Assembly: GCF_000585395.1 (NCBI RefSeq)
Contig: NZ_KK073875.1
Span: forward strand, 2,790,017-2,854,016
Source of the DNA: Saccharibacillus sacchari DSM 19268
GTDB lineage: Bacteria; Bacillota; Bacilli; Paenibacillales; Paenibacillaceae
Direction: 5' to 3'
Length of the DNA: 64,000 bases
Numbering within the stretch: position 1 is the first letter of the stretch; each line of letters starts with the position of its first letter. The translations under genes were made by a program, and so were the position numbers. Of the stretch, positions 35,744-45,230 are shown piece after piece. The notes beneath the pieces were generated by a model that was given only the letters and a program-made list of their open reading frames with translations, ran no database searches and had not been told where the DNA came from.

Positions 35744-35764
35744 GGGACAAGCTCCTTTTATATG

Positions 35765-35780
35765 GTTTACAGTGTGTAAC
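35765..35780. promoter_or_regulatory. Candidate TetR operator
   Basis: GTTTACAGTGTGTAAC is a near-perfect palindrome of GTTTACA/GTTACAC just upstream of the MFS-TetR pair. Short TTTACA/TGTAAC arms are common in TetR-family operators. Confidence 0.45.
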
Positions 35781-35962
35781 TCTTATGAACTTGATTAGCA
35801 TACTCCTTTTTACCGGAGAAGTAAATGTCATCAATTTCCCGATTTTTAGTGAAAAATATGACAAAAAGGGTAACAGGAAGTATACCTATTTACGGAGCAA
35901 TCTCGATATAGTAGATGCATCACCCAGCTTTTTGAAAAAAAGAGACGCGGGAGGCTGCCAGG

Positions 35963-38581
35963 ATGAACGAATTCAAAACACGGCTCCTTACTATTGAACA
36001 GAACCAGCGGAATTTGCTTCGCGAAACGCAGGAACTGCTCAAAGAGTACGAATCGAGCGATTTGATCCACGAGAACGAAAGGCTTCGCCGCGAAACCGAG
36101 GAAGACAGGCGCAAGCTGAACGAACTTCGGCAGGAATCCGCAAAGTTGAAAAAAGAAAACGCGGATCTGCGGGTATCGCTCAGCGAACAGATTTTGGATG
36201 AGAAGTTGAATATTTTGCGGTTGTCGAACCGCAAGCTGGAAACCTATTTTGCCGGAGAAGATTCTTTGCGCAAAAACCGTCTGCGGCAGTTCGAAGAAAC
36301 GACGCGCGAGCGGATACATAAGATGATGCAGGCTTCGCGCAGGCTGACCGACGGCGAGCAGCAGGAGTTCCGCGCCAGATTGGACGATCTTTCCCTTCAT
36401 TTGGAGCGCAGTCTGGAACACCAGCGAAGAATGCAGGAAGAAGCGAACCGGCGCACGTTGGGCCCGCTGAACGAAGAATACAACCGGATGACGGACGAAG
36501 GGGTCGACGAAGCGACGATTCAGCGCCGCATCCGTCAGAATCGACTCGAAATGAAGATCGGATTGAACTGGATCAACAAACTGGCGATTCTGCTGATTCT
36601 GATCGCGGTAGGATTGGCGTTCAGCTACGGGTACTCCAACTGGTTCAACGATTATGCGCGCGGCATCGCGTTCTTCGCGTTCGGTGCGCTGCTGCTCGGA
36701 GCCGGAGAATTCCTGTATCGGAAAAACCGCCGGACCTTCGCGCTCGGGCTGCTCGGGGGCGGGACGGCGGTACTGTACGGATCGATATTCTACAGTTATT
36801 TTTTACTCGGCATCATCGGGATGTTCGTGGCGTTGGGACTCTCCGTGCTGGTCACGCTAACCACTGTCCTTCTTGCCTTGCGCTATGATTCGAAAACGAT
36901 CGGCGCGCTCGGACTGGTCGGCGGCTATCTGCCTCTGCTGTCCTACGGGTTGGCTGAAGGGCTGACAGGAACTGCCGCATACGCGGCGATGGTCTATCTG
37001 CTCCTGCTCAATCTGCTGCTGCTTCTGGTGTCGCTGCACAAACGCTGGACGGCGGTCGCTTATATCAGCTTTATTTTGAATACCCCTGCCATGCTGCTGC
37101 TCGTCTGGTTGGCAGACAGCCGTTGGATCGGCGCAGGCTACGCGTTCGTCACGTTCCTGATGTACCTCGGCTCGACGCTGGCCTATCCGCTGCGCTTCAA
37201 GCAAAAACTGGCGGAATGGGATGTCGTCTTGCTCGGCGTCAATACGTTCGTCGGCTGCGGCATCATGTATGCGCTGCTCGAATCGTCGGGCGCGATCGAG
37301 TTCCGGGGACTGCTCGCTTTGCTGTTCGGCCTGCTGTACGTGGGGCTCGGGCGGCTAGCGGAGAAGTTCGTGCCCGAGGAAAAGAATACCCGTCTGCTGT
37401 TCTACGTTACCGCACTGGTCTTTGCAATTCTGATCGTACCGTTCCAGCTTCAGTGGGAGTGGGCGGCGCTGGGCTGGTTGGCCGAAGCTCTGGTGCTCTG
37501 CATCTACGGAAGCCGCGCCGGTTCGAAAATGCTGGAAAGAGCCGGCTGGGCGGTCTTGCTGCTCTGCATGCTCGCCTTCGTGCTGGTTGATCTGCCGCAG
37601 CACGGCCTGAGCCTTCTGATGGCGGCAAGCGAGAATTCCGGCGTCTTCATGATCAAATACACGCTCATTACGTTGGGAACGCTCGGCCTGTCGTTGTTCT
37701 ACGTCTGGGAATGGCGGAAGAACGGCAAAGCGGAAGGCGGTGCGTCTGCCGTATCCGACGGTCATGCGCCGCGCGGAAGCTATTCGTCCGAAGAACGCCA
37801 TCTGCTCATGTTCATCCGGTATGCGGCGATTCTGAACACCTGGTTCTACGGGCTGTATGAAGCCTTTTACGTCTACGATCTACTGCGTTCGTCTTCGGAC
37901 GCGCATTACTTATTCTATAAAGCGCTGCTGGCGGCAGGCGTCACGGCTCTGCTGTCGCTGGGCATCTCCCGTTTGCCGCTGATCCAGGATCGGATTACGA
38001 GAGTGTACGCGCAAATTCAGTACGGCGTAAGCTGCTTTATCGGGATTGCGCTCATGCTGACGGTTCCGGTGCTGCATCGAGATTGGAGCCTGAACGGAGC
38101 AGCCGACTATATCGCTTTGTTGGTGCTGTTGGCGGTGAACGTCCTGATTTTCTGGAGCGTCAGTCAACGCTTGCAGCATGCGGTGCGACGTTATCCCGAA
38201 AACGGAGAATGGTATCCGGTCGGGATCGCGGTCTATGGTCTGATCATGCTTAGCGCGTTGCTCGGCGTGCAGCTGCACGTGGAAAACGCGGGTATGGTCT
38301 ACAGTCTGGCGTATCTGCTCGTGGCGCTGGCGTGTATCGTCTACGGGTTCCGCCGTCGCTATGTGTACATCCGGCGCATGGGCCTTGCGCTCACCCTGCT
38401 GTGTACGGCCAAGCTGCTGGTCTTCGACCTCGGGCTTAACAGTACGGGCAGCCGCATCATCGCGTTTTTCGCTGCCGGATTTATCTTGCTGGGCATCTCG
38501 TATATGTACCAGCGCGTATCGAACCGTCTGGAAGAGGAGGCGGCAGGGAAGGAGAATGAAGATGCGGAAGCGGAGAATTAA
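35963..38581 (+). CDS. DUF2339 multi-pass membrane protein
   Basis: 872 residues. A long charged coiled-coil region (about 1-190, rich in Glu, Arg, Leu) precedes roughly 22 hydrophobic helices. The junction 'GLNWINKLAILLILIAVGLAFSYGYSNW' and 'RTFALGLLGGGTAVLYGSIFYSYFLLGIIG' are hallmarks of DUF2339. The function is unknown. The gene is followed without a gap by a DUF3999 gene, a pairing common in bacteria. The pair resembles a membrane plus exported-partner complex. AGGATG-type spacing at the start: the ATG has GGGAGG upstream. Confidence 0.88.
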   Translation: MNEFKTRLLTIEQNQRNLLRETQELLKEYESSDLIHENERLRRETEEDRRKLNELRQESAKLKKENADLRVSLSEQILDEKLNILRLSNRKLETYFAGEDSLRKNRLRQFEETTRERIHKMMQASRRLTDGEQQEFRARLDDLSLHLERSLEHQRRMQEEANRRTLGPLNEEYNRMTDEGVDEATIQRRIRQNRLEMKIGLNWINKLAILLILIAVGLAFSYGYSNWFNDYARGIAFFAFGALLLGAGEFLYRKNRRTFALGLLGGGTAVLYGSIFYSYFLLGIIGMFVALGLSVLVTLTTVLLALRYDSKTIGALGLVGGYLPLLSYGLAEGLTGTAAYAAMVYLLLLNLLLLLVSLHKRWTAVAYISFILNTPAMLLLVWLADSRWIGAGYAFVTFLMYLGSTLAYPLRFKQKLAEWDVVLLGVNTFVGCGIMYALLESSGAIEFRGLLALLFGLLYVGLGRLAEKFVPEEKNTRLLFYVTALVFAILIVPFQLQWEWAALGWLAEALVLCIYGSRAGSKMLERAGWAVLLLCMLAFVLVDLPQHGLSLLMAASENSGVFMIKYTLITLGTLGLSLFYVWEWRKNGKAEGGASAVSDGHAPRGSYSSEERHLLMFIRYAAILNTWFYGLYEAFYVYDLLRSSSDAHYLFYKALLAAGVTALLSLGISRLPLIQDRITRVYAQIQYGVSCFIGIALMLTVPVLHRDWSLNGAADYIALLVLLAVNVLIFWSVSQRLQHAVRRYPENGEWYPVGIAVYGLIMLSALLGVQLHVENAGMVYSLAYLLVALACIVYGFRRRYVYIRRMGLALTLLCTAKLLVFDLGLNSTGSRIIAFFAAGFILLGISYMYQRVSNRLEEEAAGKENEDAEAEN

Positions 38582-40031
38582 TCGAAGCCGGGGCGGGCCG
38601 GGAAAAGTCGGGAGCCTGCGTATGAAAAAAGGACTGGCTGCCGCAAGCGCGATGCTTGTCCTGCTGGCGACGCTTGCGCTGCCGGGAACGCCTGACTTCG
38701 GAGGAACGGCTTCTGCGGCGAATGCGGATACAAGCAGCGTAAAAGCTGCGACCGCGATAGCATCGACCATGCAGGCCAGACCCGCCGAAAACAACGCGGA
38801 AGCGTCGGACAGCTGGGCATTCGCCAAAGAAATTCAAGTCGCGCAAGGCGCGCAATATCAGGCGCTGTTCTTGGACCCTGACATTTACGGAAGGGCTGAA
38901 GAGAATTTAGGCGATGTGCGTATCGTCAATGCGTCGGGGCAATTCATGCCTTACTATACGGATTCCGGCGAGGAAGGCGAGCGTGGATTGGATCGCGAAT
39001 ACCCGCTGGAGCTGATCGATCGCGCAGACGGGAAAAAAGAAATCCGGTTTGACTTTCGCGTCGTTCAGGCAGCGGAGAACGAAGACGTTCGCGGCAGTCG
39101 GTTAACGTTCTCGCTGCCGCAGGCTTCGTTTCTCAAAAAAGTCAGCTTGGACGGCAGCTACGACGGACAACGTTGGGAAGCCGTGACCACGGGCGAGCTG
39201 TATTCGACGGGCGAAGGCGCGTTCCGCAATGTCATTGAATTGAACGAGCCGGCCAAATACGGGTATTATCGGGTGAAGGTGCCGAACGGACCGGAGCCGT
39301 TCGATCTGGAAGGCATGGCGCTGATCGACGTGGGAACCGCCGTGAGCGGGGAAGACTTCCGTCGGACGAAGGAGATTCCTTTCAATGTGGAGTCCTCGTC
39401 GGGCATGTCGGAAGTCGTGATGTACAACGCGGACAAGCTCCGGATCGATCGGATCAAGCTGAACGCCGCCGCTTCGGACGGTTCCAGCGGATTCAGCCGC
39501 GCATTCTACGTGAACCGGGAAAAAGGAACCGGAGCCAACACCCGGATTTTATCGCCCGGCCGACTCAATCGGCTTGAGCTTGCAGGATCGACGGTCGACG
39601 ATACGGAAATACGGTTGGCCGATCCGATCCGCAACGAAAAGCCGATGGTCGTGATCAACAACGGCGAAAATCCGCCGTTGGACATCGCTTCGATCGAGAT
39701 CGGATACCGGGTCGACCGATTGGTATTCGAAGATACGGGAACAGGTCCTTACCGTCTGGTTTATGGCGCGGAAAGACAAGAGACGCCCCAATACGACATC
39801 TCGGCTTTCCGCACACAGATCGAACAATCCGGCCCGGGCGAAGCGACGCTCGGCAAGGAAAACGCGTCGCAGTTCGTGCCGCCTGCCGCAGAGGAAGCTT
39901 CGGGAGCCTATGATGGCGAAGGTCCTCAAATCGGCGCGAGCGCCTCGCTTCAGATCACGTTCAACTTGATCCTGGTTGCGGTAGCGTTGGTGTTGATCGT
40001 GTTTTTGGGAAGGAAGTTGAAGAAGAAGTGA
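38562..40031 (+). CDS. DUF3999-like exported protein with C-terminal membrane anchor
   Basis: 489 residues. The signal peptide is 'MKKGLAAASAMLVLLATLALPG' (alternative start at 38622), and its N-terminal extension overlaps the DUF2339 gene. The body is beta-rich with 'GYYRVKVPNGPEPFDLEGMALIDVG', 'LAGSTVDDTEIRLADP' and 'YRLVYGAERQETPQYDI'. The C terminus has one helix ('ITFNLILVAVALVLIVFLG') followed by Lys residues, the usual DUF3999 layout. It should expose its domain outside the cell. It overlaps the DUF2339 gene by 20 nt and the next gene by 4 nt. Confidence 0.82.
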   Translation: MRKRRINRSRGGPGKVGSLRMKKGLAAASAMLVLLATLALPGTPDFGGTASAANADTSSVKAATAIASTMQARPAENNAEASDSWAFAKEIQVAQGAQYQALFLDPDIYGRAEENLGDVRIVNASGQFMPYYTDSGEEGERGLDREYPLELIDRADGKKEIRFDFRVVQAAENEDVRGSRLTFSLPQASFLKKVSLDGSYDGQRWEAVTTGELYSTGEGAFRNVIELNEPAKYGYYRVKVPNGPEPFDLEGMALIDVGTAVSGEDFRRTKEIPFNVESSSGMSEVVMYNADKLRIDRIKLNAAASDGSSGFSRAFYVNREKGTGANTRILSPGRLNRLELAGSTVDDTEIRLADPIRNEKPMVVINNGENPPLDIASIEIGYRVDRLVFEDTGTGPYRLVYGAERQETPQYDISAFRTQIEQSGPGEATLGKENASQFVPPAAEEASGAYDGEGPQIGASASLQITFNLILVAVALVLIVFLGRKLKKK

Positions 40032-40432
40032 AGTTTTTTTCGGAAGAGGATTACCGTAAGACGCAAATCAGCGGCATGTTGGCATTCCCGCTGAGCCGCG
40101 AAGGTTGGGACGAATATTTGGAATTTATGCGCGGGATCGAGGTCGACTACGAAGAGCAGGCCAAAGCAAGTCTTGAACGCAACCGAGAGAGCCTGCTGGC
40201 CTTGCTGCCTTCAAGCCTGCATCCTTATATTCACAATGGAACGATCAACCGCCCGTATACGCCGCCGGATTTGGCACAGCTGATTGCGGACTGGAATCAA
40301 GAGCTGCTGGATCGCAATCGTGAACAGGGGCGGAAGTGGAGAGAAGCTTACGAGTCGATCAAAGACCGGCTTCCGTCCGGCGCCGTCGAACTGAGCATCG
40401 AGGCGGAGGATTTGAGATTGGAAAGCGTTTGA
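40028..40432 (+). CDS. Unknown soluble protein, third gene of the DUF2339 operon
   Basis: 134 residues, highly charged and mostly helical, with no signal peptide or membrane segment. The segment 'LPSSLHPYIHNGTINRPYTPPDLAQLIADWNQE' is distinctive but not recognised. It starts with GTG overlapping the DUF3999 stop (GTGA) and GGAAGG lies upstream, so it is translationally coupled. It ends before a terminator. The context suggests a cytoplasmic partner of the DUF2339-DUF3999 complex. Confidence 0.75.
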   Translation: MKFFSEEDYRKTQISGMLAFPLSREGWDEYLEFMRGIEVDYEEQAKASLERNRESLLALLPSSLHPYIHNGTINRPYTPPDLAQLIADWNQELLDRNREQGRKWREAYESIKDRLPSGAVELSIEAEDLRLESV

Positions 40433-40462
40433 GTTTGCGGAAAATTAGATAGCGCCCGGAAG

Positions 40463-40497
40463 AAGAGATTTGGCCTTTGCGGGCCGAATCTCTTTTT
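40463..40497 (+). terminator. Rho-independent terminator
   Basis: AAGAGATTTGGCC pairs with GGCCGAATCTCTTTTT. Confidence 0.9.
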
Positions 40498-40598
40498 ATA
40501 TGCCCAAGTGGTTGCAGAACTAAGAATCGGGATGAAGGATGAAGCGTAAGGTCAAACTGCGGTAAGATAGATGCAAAGATACGGAGGAGGAGAAAAAG

Positions 40599-41303
40599 AT
40601 GACCGATCAAACCCAAAATACCCTGGAATCATCGAAAGAAGCAATCAAAACCCAACTGCTGAACGCCTACAAATTTCGCCATGCGGTAAAAGATTTCGAT
40701 CCGGAACGTAAAGTGACGAAGGGGGACTTCGACTTTATTCTGGAAGCGGGCCGTCTGTCGCCAAGCTCGTACGGCTTCGAGCCGTGGAAATTCGTCGTCG
40801 TGCAAAGTCCTGAGCTGCGTGACAAGATTGCCGTACATGCAGGCGGCGCGCGCCGCCAATTGGCATCCGCCAGTCACGCGATTCTCGTTTTGGCGCGGCT
40901 TCCGCACGAAATGGTCGCGGACTCCGAATACATCTCGCATATGCTCAGCGACGTGCAGCGTCTGCCGGAAGAAATCGCGAAGATGAAGCGAAGCACGTAT
41001 GACTCGTTTCTGCGTACTGGCTTCGCGCTGCAAGACAACGAACGCGCGATGTTCGAATGGGCTTGCCGCCAGACGTATCTGGCGCTCGGCAATATGATGA
41101 CGGCTGCGGCGATGCTCCAGATCGATTCTTGTCCGATGGAAGGCTTCGTGAAGCATGAAGTGGAGCGCGTATTGGCCGAGGAGGGCCTGATGGACGACAG
41201 CCGCTTCGGCCTGGCTTGCATGGCGGCCTTCGGCTACCGGGCAGGCGATTCGCCGACGCCGAAAACCAGACAGCGGACGGATGAAGTGGTGGAGTGGCGA
41301 TAA
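40599..41303 (+). CDS. Nitroreductase-family NAD(P)H-dependent oxidoreductase
   Basis: 234 residues. FMN-binding motif 'YKFRHAVKDFDPERKVTKGDFDFILEAGRLSPSSYGFEPWKFVVVQ' is at the N terminus. 'RQTYLALGNMMTAAAMLQIDSCPMEGF' and 'LACMAAFGYRAGD' are the expected later motifs. It most likely reduces nitroaromatics or quinones with NAD(P)H in the cytoplasm (NfsB/YfkO-type). GGAGGAGG lies before the ATG. It is monocistronic. The natural substrate is not known. Confidence 0.92.
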   Translation: MTDQTQNTLESSKEAIKTQLLNAYKFRHAVKDFDPERKVTKGDFDFILEAGRLSPSSYGFEPWKFVVVQSPELRDKIAVHAGGARRQLASASHAILVLARLPHEMVADSEYISHMLSDVQRLPEEIAKMKRSTYDSFLRTGFALQDNERAMFEWACRQTYLALGNMMTAAAMLQIDSCPMEGFVKHEVERVLAEEGLMDDSRFGLACMAAFGYRAGDSPTPKTRQRTDEVVEWR

Positions 41304-41312
41304 TTCGTCAGA

Positions 41313-41358
41313 CGCTAACGGAACGCGATGATGCTCAGAGCTATACGTTCCGTTAGCG
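41313..41358. repeat. AACGGA-type palindrome
   Basis: CGCTAACGGAACG pairs perfectly with CGTTCCGTTAGCG across a 20-nt loop, without a T tract. It has the same TAACGGA/TCCGTTA core as the array at 50140-50331. Confidence 0.7.
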
Positions 41359-41403
41359 GTTCGGTTCAAGTCTATTGAAAGGCTTCGCTTACAACAGTAG
41401 AGA

Positions 41404-41442
41404 TAAGGGAGGAGGCCGATAGCGGCATCCTCCCTTATTTTT
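41404..41442 (+). terminator. Rho-independent terminator
   Basis: AAGGGAGGAGGCC pairs with GGCATCCTCCCTT, then ATTTTT, downstream of the nitroreductase gene. Confidence 0.88.
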
Positions 41443-41498
41443 GCACGATTCGATACAGCTTCGATTACGTGATTCCGCCGGCTTCGCGACGGGCGAAG

Positions 41499-43130
41499 CT
41501 ACAACAATCCCTCGATCGTGCCGTCCGTCTCCAACCGCATCCGCGAAGCCGCCGGAACCTTCGGGAGGCCCGGCATGGTCATCGCATTGCCTGTCTCGAC
41601 GACCACGAAGCCGGCGCCGGCGGATAGCGATACGCGCGACACGCTGACGGTAAAGCCTTCCGGCGCGCCGAGCAGAGACGCCCGGTCGGAGAACGAATAC
41701 GGCGTTTTCGCCATGCACACGGGCAGTTCGCCAAAGCCGCGCCGTTCAAAATCAGCCAACGCTTTCGAAGCGGCCGGCGCGTAAGAGACGTCGCTTCCGC
41801 CGTACAGCCGGGTCACGATCGTTTTGATTTTGTCTTTGAGACTCAGCGAAGCTTCGTACAACGGCGCATACCGCGAAGGCTTCTCCTCTAGGATCCGCAT
41901 CAGGCTGCGGGCAAGCGCCGCGCCGCCCGCAGCGCCTTCGGCCCAAACGTCGGACAGCTCGGCCGCGACGCCGAGTTCGCGGCAGGCGTCGAAAATCAAG
42001 CGCAGCTCGCTCTCGTGATCGGCGGCAAAATGGTTGACCGCGACCAGCACCGGCACGCCGAAAGCTTGAAGATTGCGCAGATGCCGCTTCAGGTTGTCCA
42101 TGCCTGCCGCCAAAGCCCGCGTATTTTCTTCGCCAAGCTCCTTCGCCGGCACGCCGCCGTTATATTTGAGCGCCTTCGCGGTCACGACCAATACGGCGGC
42201 ATCCGGTCGAAGACTGGCCTGGCGGCATTTAATATCGAAAAATTTCTCTGCGCCCAGTTCGGCCCCGAAGCCCGCTTCCGTCACGACCACATCGCCCAGT
42301 TTGAGCGCCGTCTTCGTTCCGATCACGCTGCTGCATCCGTGCGCGATATTGGCGAACGGCCCGCCGTGCACGATCACCGGCGTTCCGTCCAGCGTCTGGA
42401 CAAGGTTCGGCTTAATTGCGTCTTTGAGCAGGATCGCCATGCCTTCCGCCGCGTCCAGCATAGCCGCCGTAACCGCTTCGCCTTCGAACGTATAGCCGAC
42501 GACCATCCGCTCCAACCGCTTTTTGAGGTCCGCGGCGTTCTCGCTCAGGCAGAGAACGGCCATGACCTCCGAAGCGGACGTGATCAGGAACCCGCTCTCC
42601 TGCGGCAGTCCGTTACCCGCCCCCAAGCCCGTCACGATGCTGCGCAGCCCGCGGTCGTTCATGTCGACGGCGCGTTTCCAGACGACCTTTTTCGGATCGA
42701 GGCGCAGCGCGTTGCCTTGGTAGATATGATTGTCGATCAGGGCCGACAACAGATTATGCGCGGACGAAATGGCATGCAGATCGCCCGTGAAATGCAGATT
42801 GATGTCTTCGGCGGGCACGATCTGCGCTTTGCCGCCGCCTGTCGCGCCGCCTTTCATGCCGAAGCACGGTCCGAGCGACGGCTCGCGCAGCGCGGCGACC
42901 GCGTTCACGTCCAGCGCCTGAAGCGCCTGCGTCAGCCCGATGGTGGTCAGCGTCTTGCCTTCGCCGGCCGGCGTCGGGTTGACCGCGGTGACCAGCACCA
43001 GCTTGCCGTTCGGACGGTGCTTCCGTTCCTCCGTCAGCGAAGGATTCAGCTTCGCCTTGTACTTGCCGTAGAGCTCCAAATGCTCTTCGTCGATGCCGGC
43101 TCTTGCGGCCACTTCAATAATCGGTTTCAT
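41499..43130 (-). CDS. fhs: Formate--tetrahydrofolate ligase
   Basis: 543 residues. It makes 10-formyl-THF from formate, ATP and THF for one-carbon metabolism. Motifs include 'NPTPAGEGKTLTTIGL' (nucleotide loop), 'REPSLGPCFGMKGGATGGG', 'NLHFTGDLHAISSAHNLLSALIDNHIYQGN' and 'VVTEAGFGAELGAEKFFDIKCR', all strongly conserved in Fhs. Met at 43130 begins the known N terminus ('MKPIIEVAARAGIDEEHLELYGKYKAKL') with GGGGG about 12 nt upstream. A longer frame to 43202 lacks a site. It is monocistronic. Confidence 0.96.
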   Translation of the reverse strand: MKPIIEVAARAGIDEEHLELYGKYKAKLNPSLTEERKHRPNGKLVLVTAVNPTPAGEGKTLTTIGLTQALQALDVNAVAALREPSLGPCFGMKGGATGGGKAQIVPAEDINLHFTGDLHAISSAHNLLSALIDNHIYQGNALRLDPKKVVWKRAVDMNDRGLRSIVTGLGAGNGLPQESGFLITSASEVMAVLCLSENAADLKKRLERMVVGYTFEGEAVTAAMLDAAEGMAILLKDAIKPNLVQTLDGTPVIVHGGPFANIAHGCSSVIGTKTALKLGDVVVTEAGFGAELGAEKFFDIKCRQASLRPDAAVLVVTAKALKYNGGVPAKELGEENTRALAAGMDNLKRHLRNLQAFGVPVLVAVNHFAADHESELRLIFDACRELGVAAELSDVWAEGAAGGAALARSLMRILEEKPSRYAPLYEASLSLKDKIKTIVTRLYGGSDVSYAPAASKALADFERRGFGELPVCMAKTPYSFSDRASLLGAPEGFTVSVSRVSLSAGAGFVVVETGNAMTMPGLPKVPAASRMRLETDGTIEGLL

Positions 43131-43301
43131 GCCGTAAACGTACCCCCTGCTTTGCAATAATGCGAACAGGGGTATTATCGTCGATCGCCGCCGGGGATGC
43201 AACGGCGTACGTCACGCCTACGCAAGCCGCCGCTCGAAGGCGAATGCTCGATTTGACCTGCGGCGCGCTTGCGAAAAGACGCCCTCACCTGTTTGCGCAT
43301 C

Positions 43302-43337
43302 AAAAAAACGGATCCCGGAATGACTTCCGGGATCCGC
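43302..43337 (-). terminator. Terminator of the GH43 gene
   Basis: CGGATCCCGGAA-TGAC-TTCCGGGATCCG is a perfect hairpin followed on the minus strand by TTTTTTT. Confidence 0.95.
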
Positions 43338-43416
43338 CTATCATTCGTTTGCGCTGTAACTGCAAGAGCTCCGTGCTTGAGCCGGAGATTGTTTTTCAAC
43401 CTGCCGCCGCGCCGTC

Positions 43417-44829
43417 TTACTTCCCGATCCGGAACAAATCGAACCCGTCGATCTCCGCGTAGCCGTCCCCTTTGGAAAACCGGATCGTGTGCTTGCCTTT
43501 GGTCAGGCTCATTTTTTGCGTGGAAGTTCCCCAGTTGTCCCAGCCCTGGTTGGTCACGTAGAAGTCGCTCGGGGTCCCGCCGTCCACGGACAGCTTCAAG
43601 GTCGACCAGTTTCCGCCCGCCGTGCCGTTGCCCGTGCGCGCATACAGGACGTACGTCCCGTTTTTAGGCACGTCCACGTCGATCTCCACATAGCTGTCCG
43701 GCGTGTCGATATAGCCGACCTTCGCGCCGCCCGAGCTGTCCGGATGCTGCGAGACTTTCGCGGTTCCGGCCAGCCGTCCGTTTTCCGCTTCGTACCGGTC
43801 GCGCTCCGGCTCGCCGCTCGGCAGTTCGATCGGCGCGTTCGGATTCACCGGTTCGCCGAAGTTCGGCGTTTTATCCGCGTTCCACGTGAAGCGCTGCGCC
43901 CGGACTTCTCGATCCCAGCCGGAGCCCTGACGTTTGGCCGCATGGTACACGATCCAATCTTCGCGTCCGTCCGGCGATTCGGTGAAGCTGGCGTGGCCCG
44001 GTCCGTAAACGCCGTTGCCGCTTTTGAATACCTGGTCCGGCCGCTTGGTCCACGAAGCCGGATCCAGCAGGTCGGCGCTTTTTTTAGACGTCAGCAGGCC
44101 GAGCGAATAATCGTCGGTCCAGCTGCCGCTTGCGGAGTAGACGACGCTGATGTCGTTGCCTTTGGTGAGGATCTGCGGTCCTTCGTTGACGAACGGCGTA
44201 TGGTTGGTTTCCCAATTATGTTCCGGACGCGCGATCTCGACTCTCGGCGAATCGATCGTCCACGGGTTGCTCATATGCGCGATGTACAGGATTTGCTGCA
44301 CGTTTTCCGTGCCTTCCCAACCCGACCAGATGAAATACAGCTCGCCGCGGGCTTTCAGCACGGTGCCGTCGATCGCCCAGCGGTTGGTGGAATCGGCGAT
44401 CGGCCCTTTGTCCGTCCACGTGCCTTTCGTCGGGTCGAGCGAACGGTTCTCCATCACGTACATGCGATGGTTGGCGTTGTCGCCGTCGTCTTTCGCGTAA
44501 TAGATGTACCAGGCTCCGTCGATATGATGCAGCTCGGGCGCCCATACGTTGTGCCCGCCCGTTTCGATCACCGTCGTCTCGCCCGCGTCGATGCCGGTCA
44601 TCGTTTTCGATTTCCACAGCGTGACGTTGTTTCCGGTCGTTTTGGTGTAATAGTAATAGCCGTCGGCGTGCCGGTACATGAACGGGTCCGCGCCGTCCTG
44701 CATGATGACGTTGTAGAAGTCGGTTTTCGTCGTCGAAGCGGCTTTTGCCGTATCGAAAGTGCCGCCGCTGAGCGTCGTGCCGAGCAGCATGAGCGCAAGC
44801 CCTCCCTTGATCCACGTTTTGCTCTTCAT
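43417..44829 (-). CDS. Secreted GH43 arabinofuranosidase/xylosidase-type enzyme with CBM6-like module
   Basis: 470 residues. A signal peptide ends near residue 31 ('GTFDTAKAA'). The GH43 five-blade propeller has the general base Asp in 'QDGADPFMY', the modulating Asp in 'RWAIDGTVL' and the acid Glu in 'FVNEGPQIL'. The C-terminal 130 residues starting at 'RYEAENGRLAGTAKV' form a beta-sandwich typical of CBM6/CBM35. It probably releases arabinose from arabinan or arabinoxylan side chains outside the cell. The ATG at 44829 has GGGGAG and GGAG upstream. A 106-bp MITE-like repeat and a cre-like palindrome lie directly upstream. It is divergent from a sensor/transport locus. Confidence 0.88.
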   Translation of the reverse strand: MKSKTWIKGGLALMLLGTTLSGGTFDTAKAASTTKTDFYNVIMQDGADPFMYRHADGYYYYTKTTGNNVTLWKSKTMTGIDAGETTVIETGGHNVWAPELHHIDGAWYIYYAKDDGDNANHRMYVMENRSLDPTKGTWTDKGPIADSTNRWAIDGTVLKARGELYFIWSGWEGTENVQQILYIAHMSNPWTIDSPRVEIARPEHNWETNHTPFVNEGPQILTKGNDISVVYSASGSWTDDYSLGLLTSKKSADLLDPASWTKRPDQVFKSGNGVYGPGHASFTESPDGREDWIVYHAAKRQGSGWDREVRAQRFTWNADKTPNFGEPVNPNAPIELPSGEPERDRYEAENGRLAGTAKVSQHPDSSGGAKVGYIDTPDSYVEIDVDVPKNGTYVLYARTGNGTAGGNWSTLKLSVDGGTPSDFYVTNQGWDNWGTSTQKMSLTKGKHTIRFSKGDGYAEIDGFDLFRIGK

Positions 44830-44859
44830 TTCTCCGTCTCCCCTCGAGTAGTCTTCCAT

Positions 44860-44965
44860 AGTATCTTATCAACGCTAAAAGTAAGGTTATGCCCGCCTGA
44901 AACCCACCTAAAGCGTGTGGGTTTCAGGCGAACATCATCCTCTGATTAAGAGTTGATAAGCTACT
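44860..44965 (-). repeat. 106-bp MITE-like element, copy B
   Basis: Exactly the same length as copy A and inverted relative to it. The ends are AGTATCTTATCAAC and the complement of AGTAGCTTATCAAC, and the internal hairpin is GAAACCCAC/GTGGGTTTC. It starts 31 bp upstream of the GH43 ATG, so it lies in that gene's leader or promoter. Confidence 0.78.
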
Positions 44966-44966
44966 A

Positions 44967-44980
44967 GATAAGCGCTTACA
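44967..44980. promoter_or_regulatory. cre-like palindrome upstream of GH43
   Basis: TAAGCGCTTA (44969-44978) within TTTTGTAAGCGCTTATC (minus strand) matches the cre core AARCG and palindrome, with differences at the last two positions. CcpA control of the GH43 gene or the divergent sensor operon is plausible. Confidence 0.5.
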
Positions 44981-45048
44981 AAAACCTCTTCGTGCATGGT
45001 GCGGAAAAGTACGTCTTCACCGTAACGCAGCCGCAAAGCCTTGAACAG

Positions 45049-45082
45049 GACGGATCTTTGGAGCGACCCGTCTTATTTTTTG
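45049..45082 (+). terminator. Terminator or leader attenuator upstream of the sensor operon
   Basis: GACGGATC pairs with GACCCGTC (one mismatch), then TTATTTTTT. It lies 150 bp before the sensor gene in the same direction, with no gene ending just upstream. Confidence 0.5.
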
Positions 45083-45230
45083 AAAAAAGCTTTCTTTTAC
45101 GGGGGAATGGACATATTTTTAGGTGTAGACGGTATTTTGGGGAAAAGTCGAAAAGCGTCGCTTGCGCGGCATTTGGATTTACAATGGAGAAAAAGCGGGA
45201 ACGGATCGGATAACGGAGAGGAGACACGCG

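Noticed and set aside
41499-43202. Upstream start for fhs at 43202
   Set aside because: No ribosome site, and the extra residues do not match the Fhs N terminus; Met at 43130 does.
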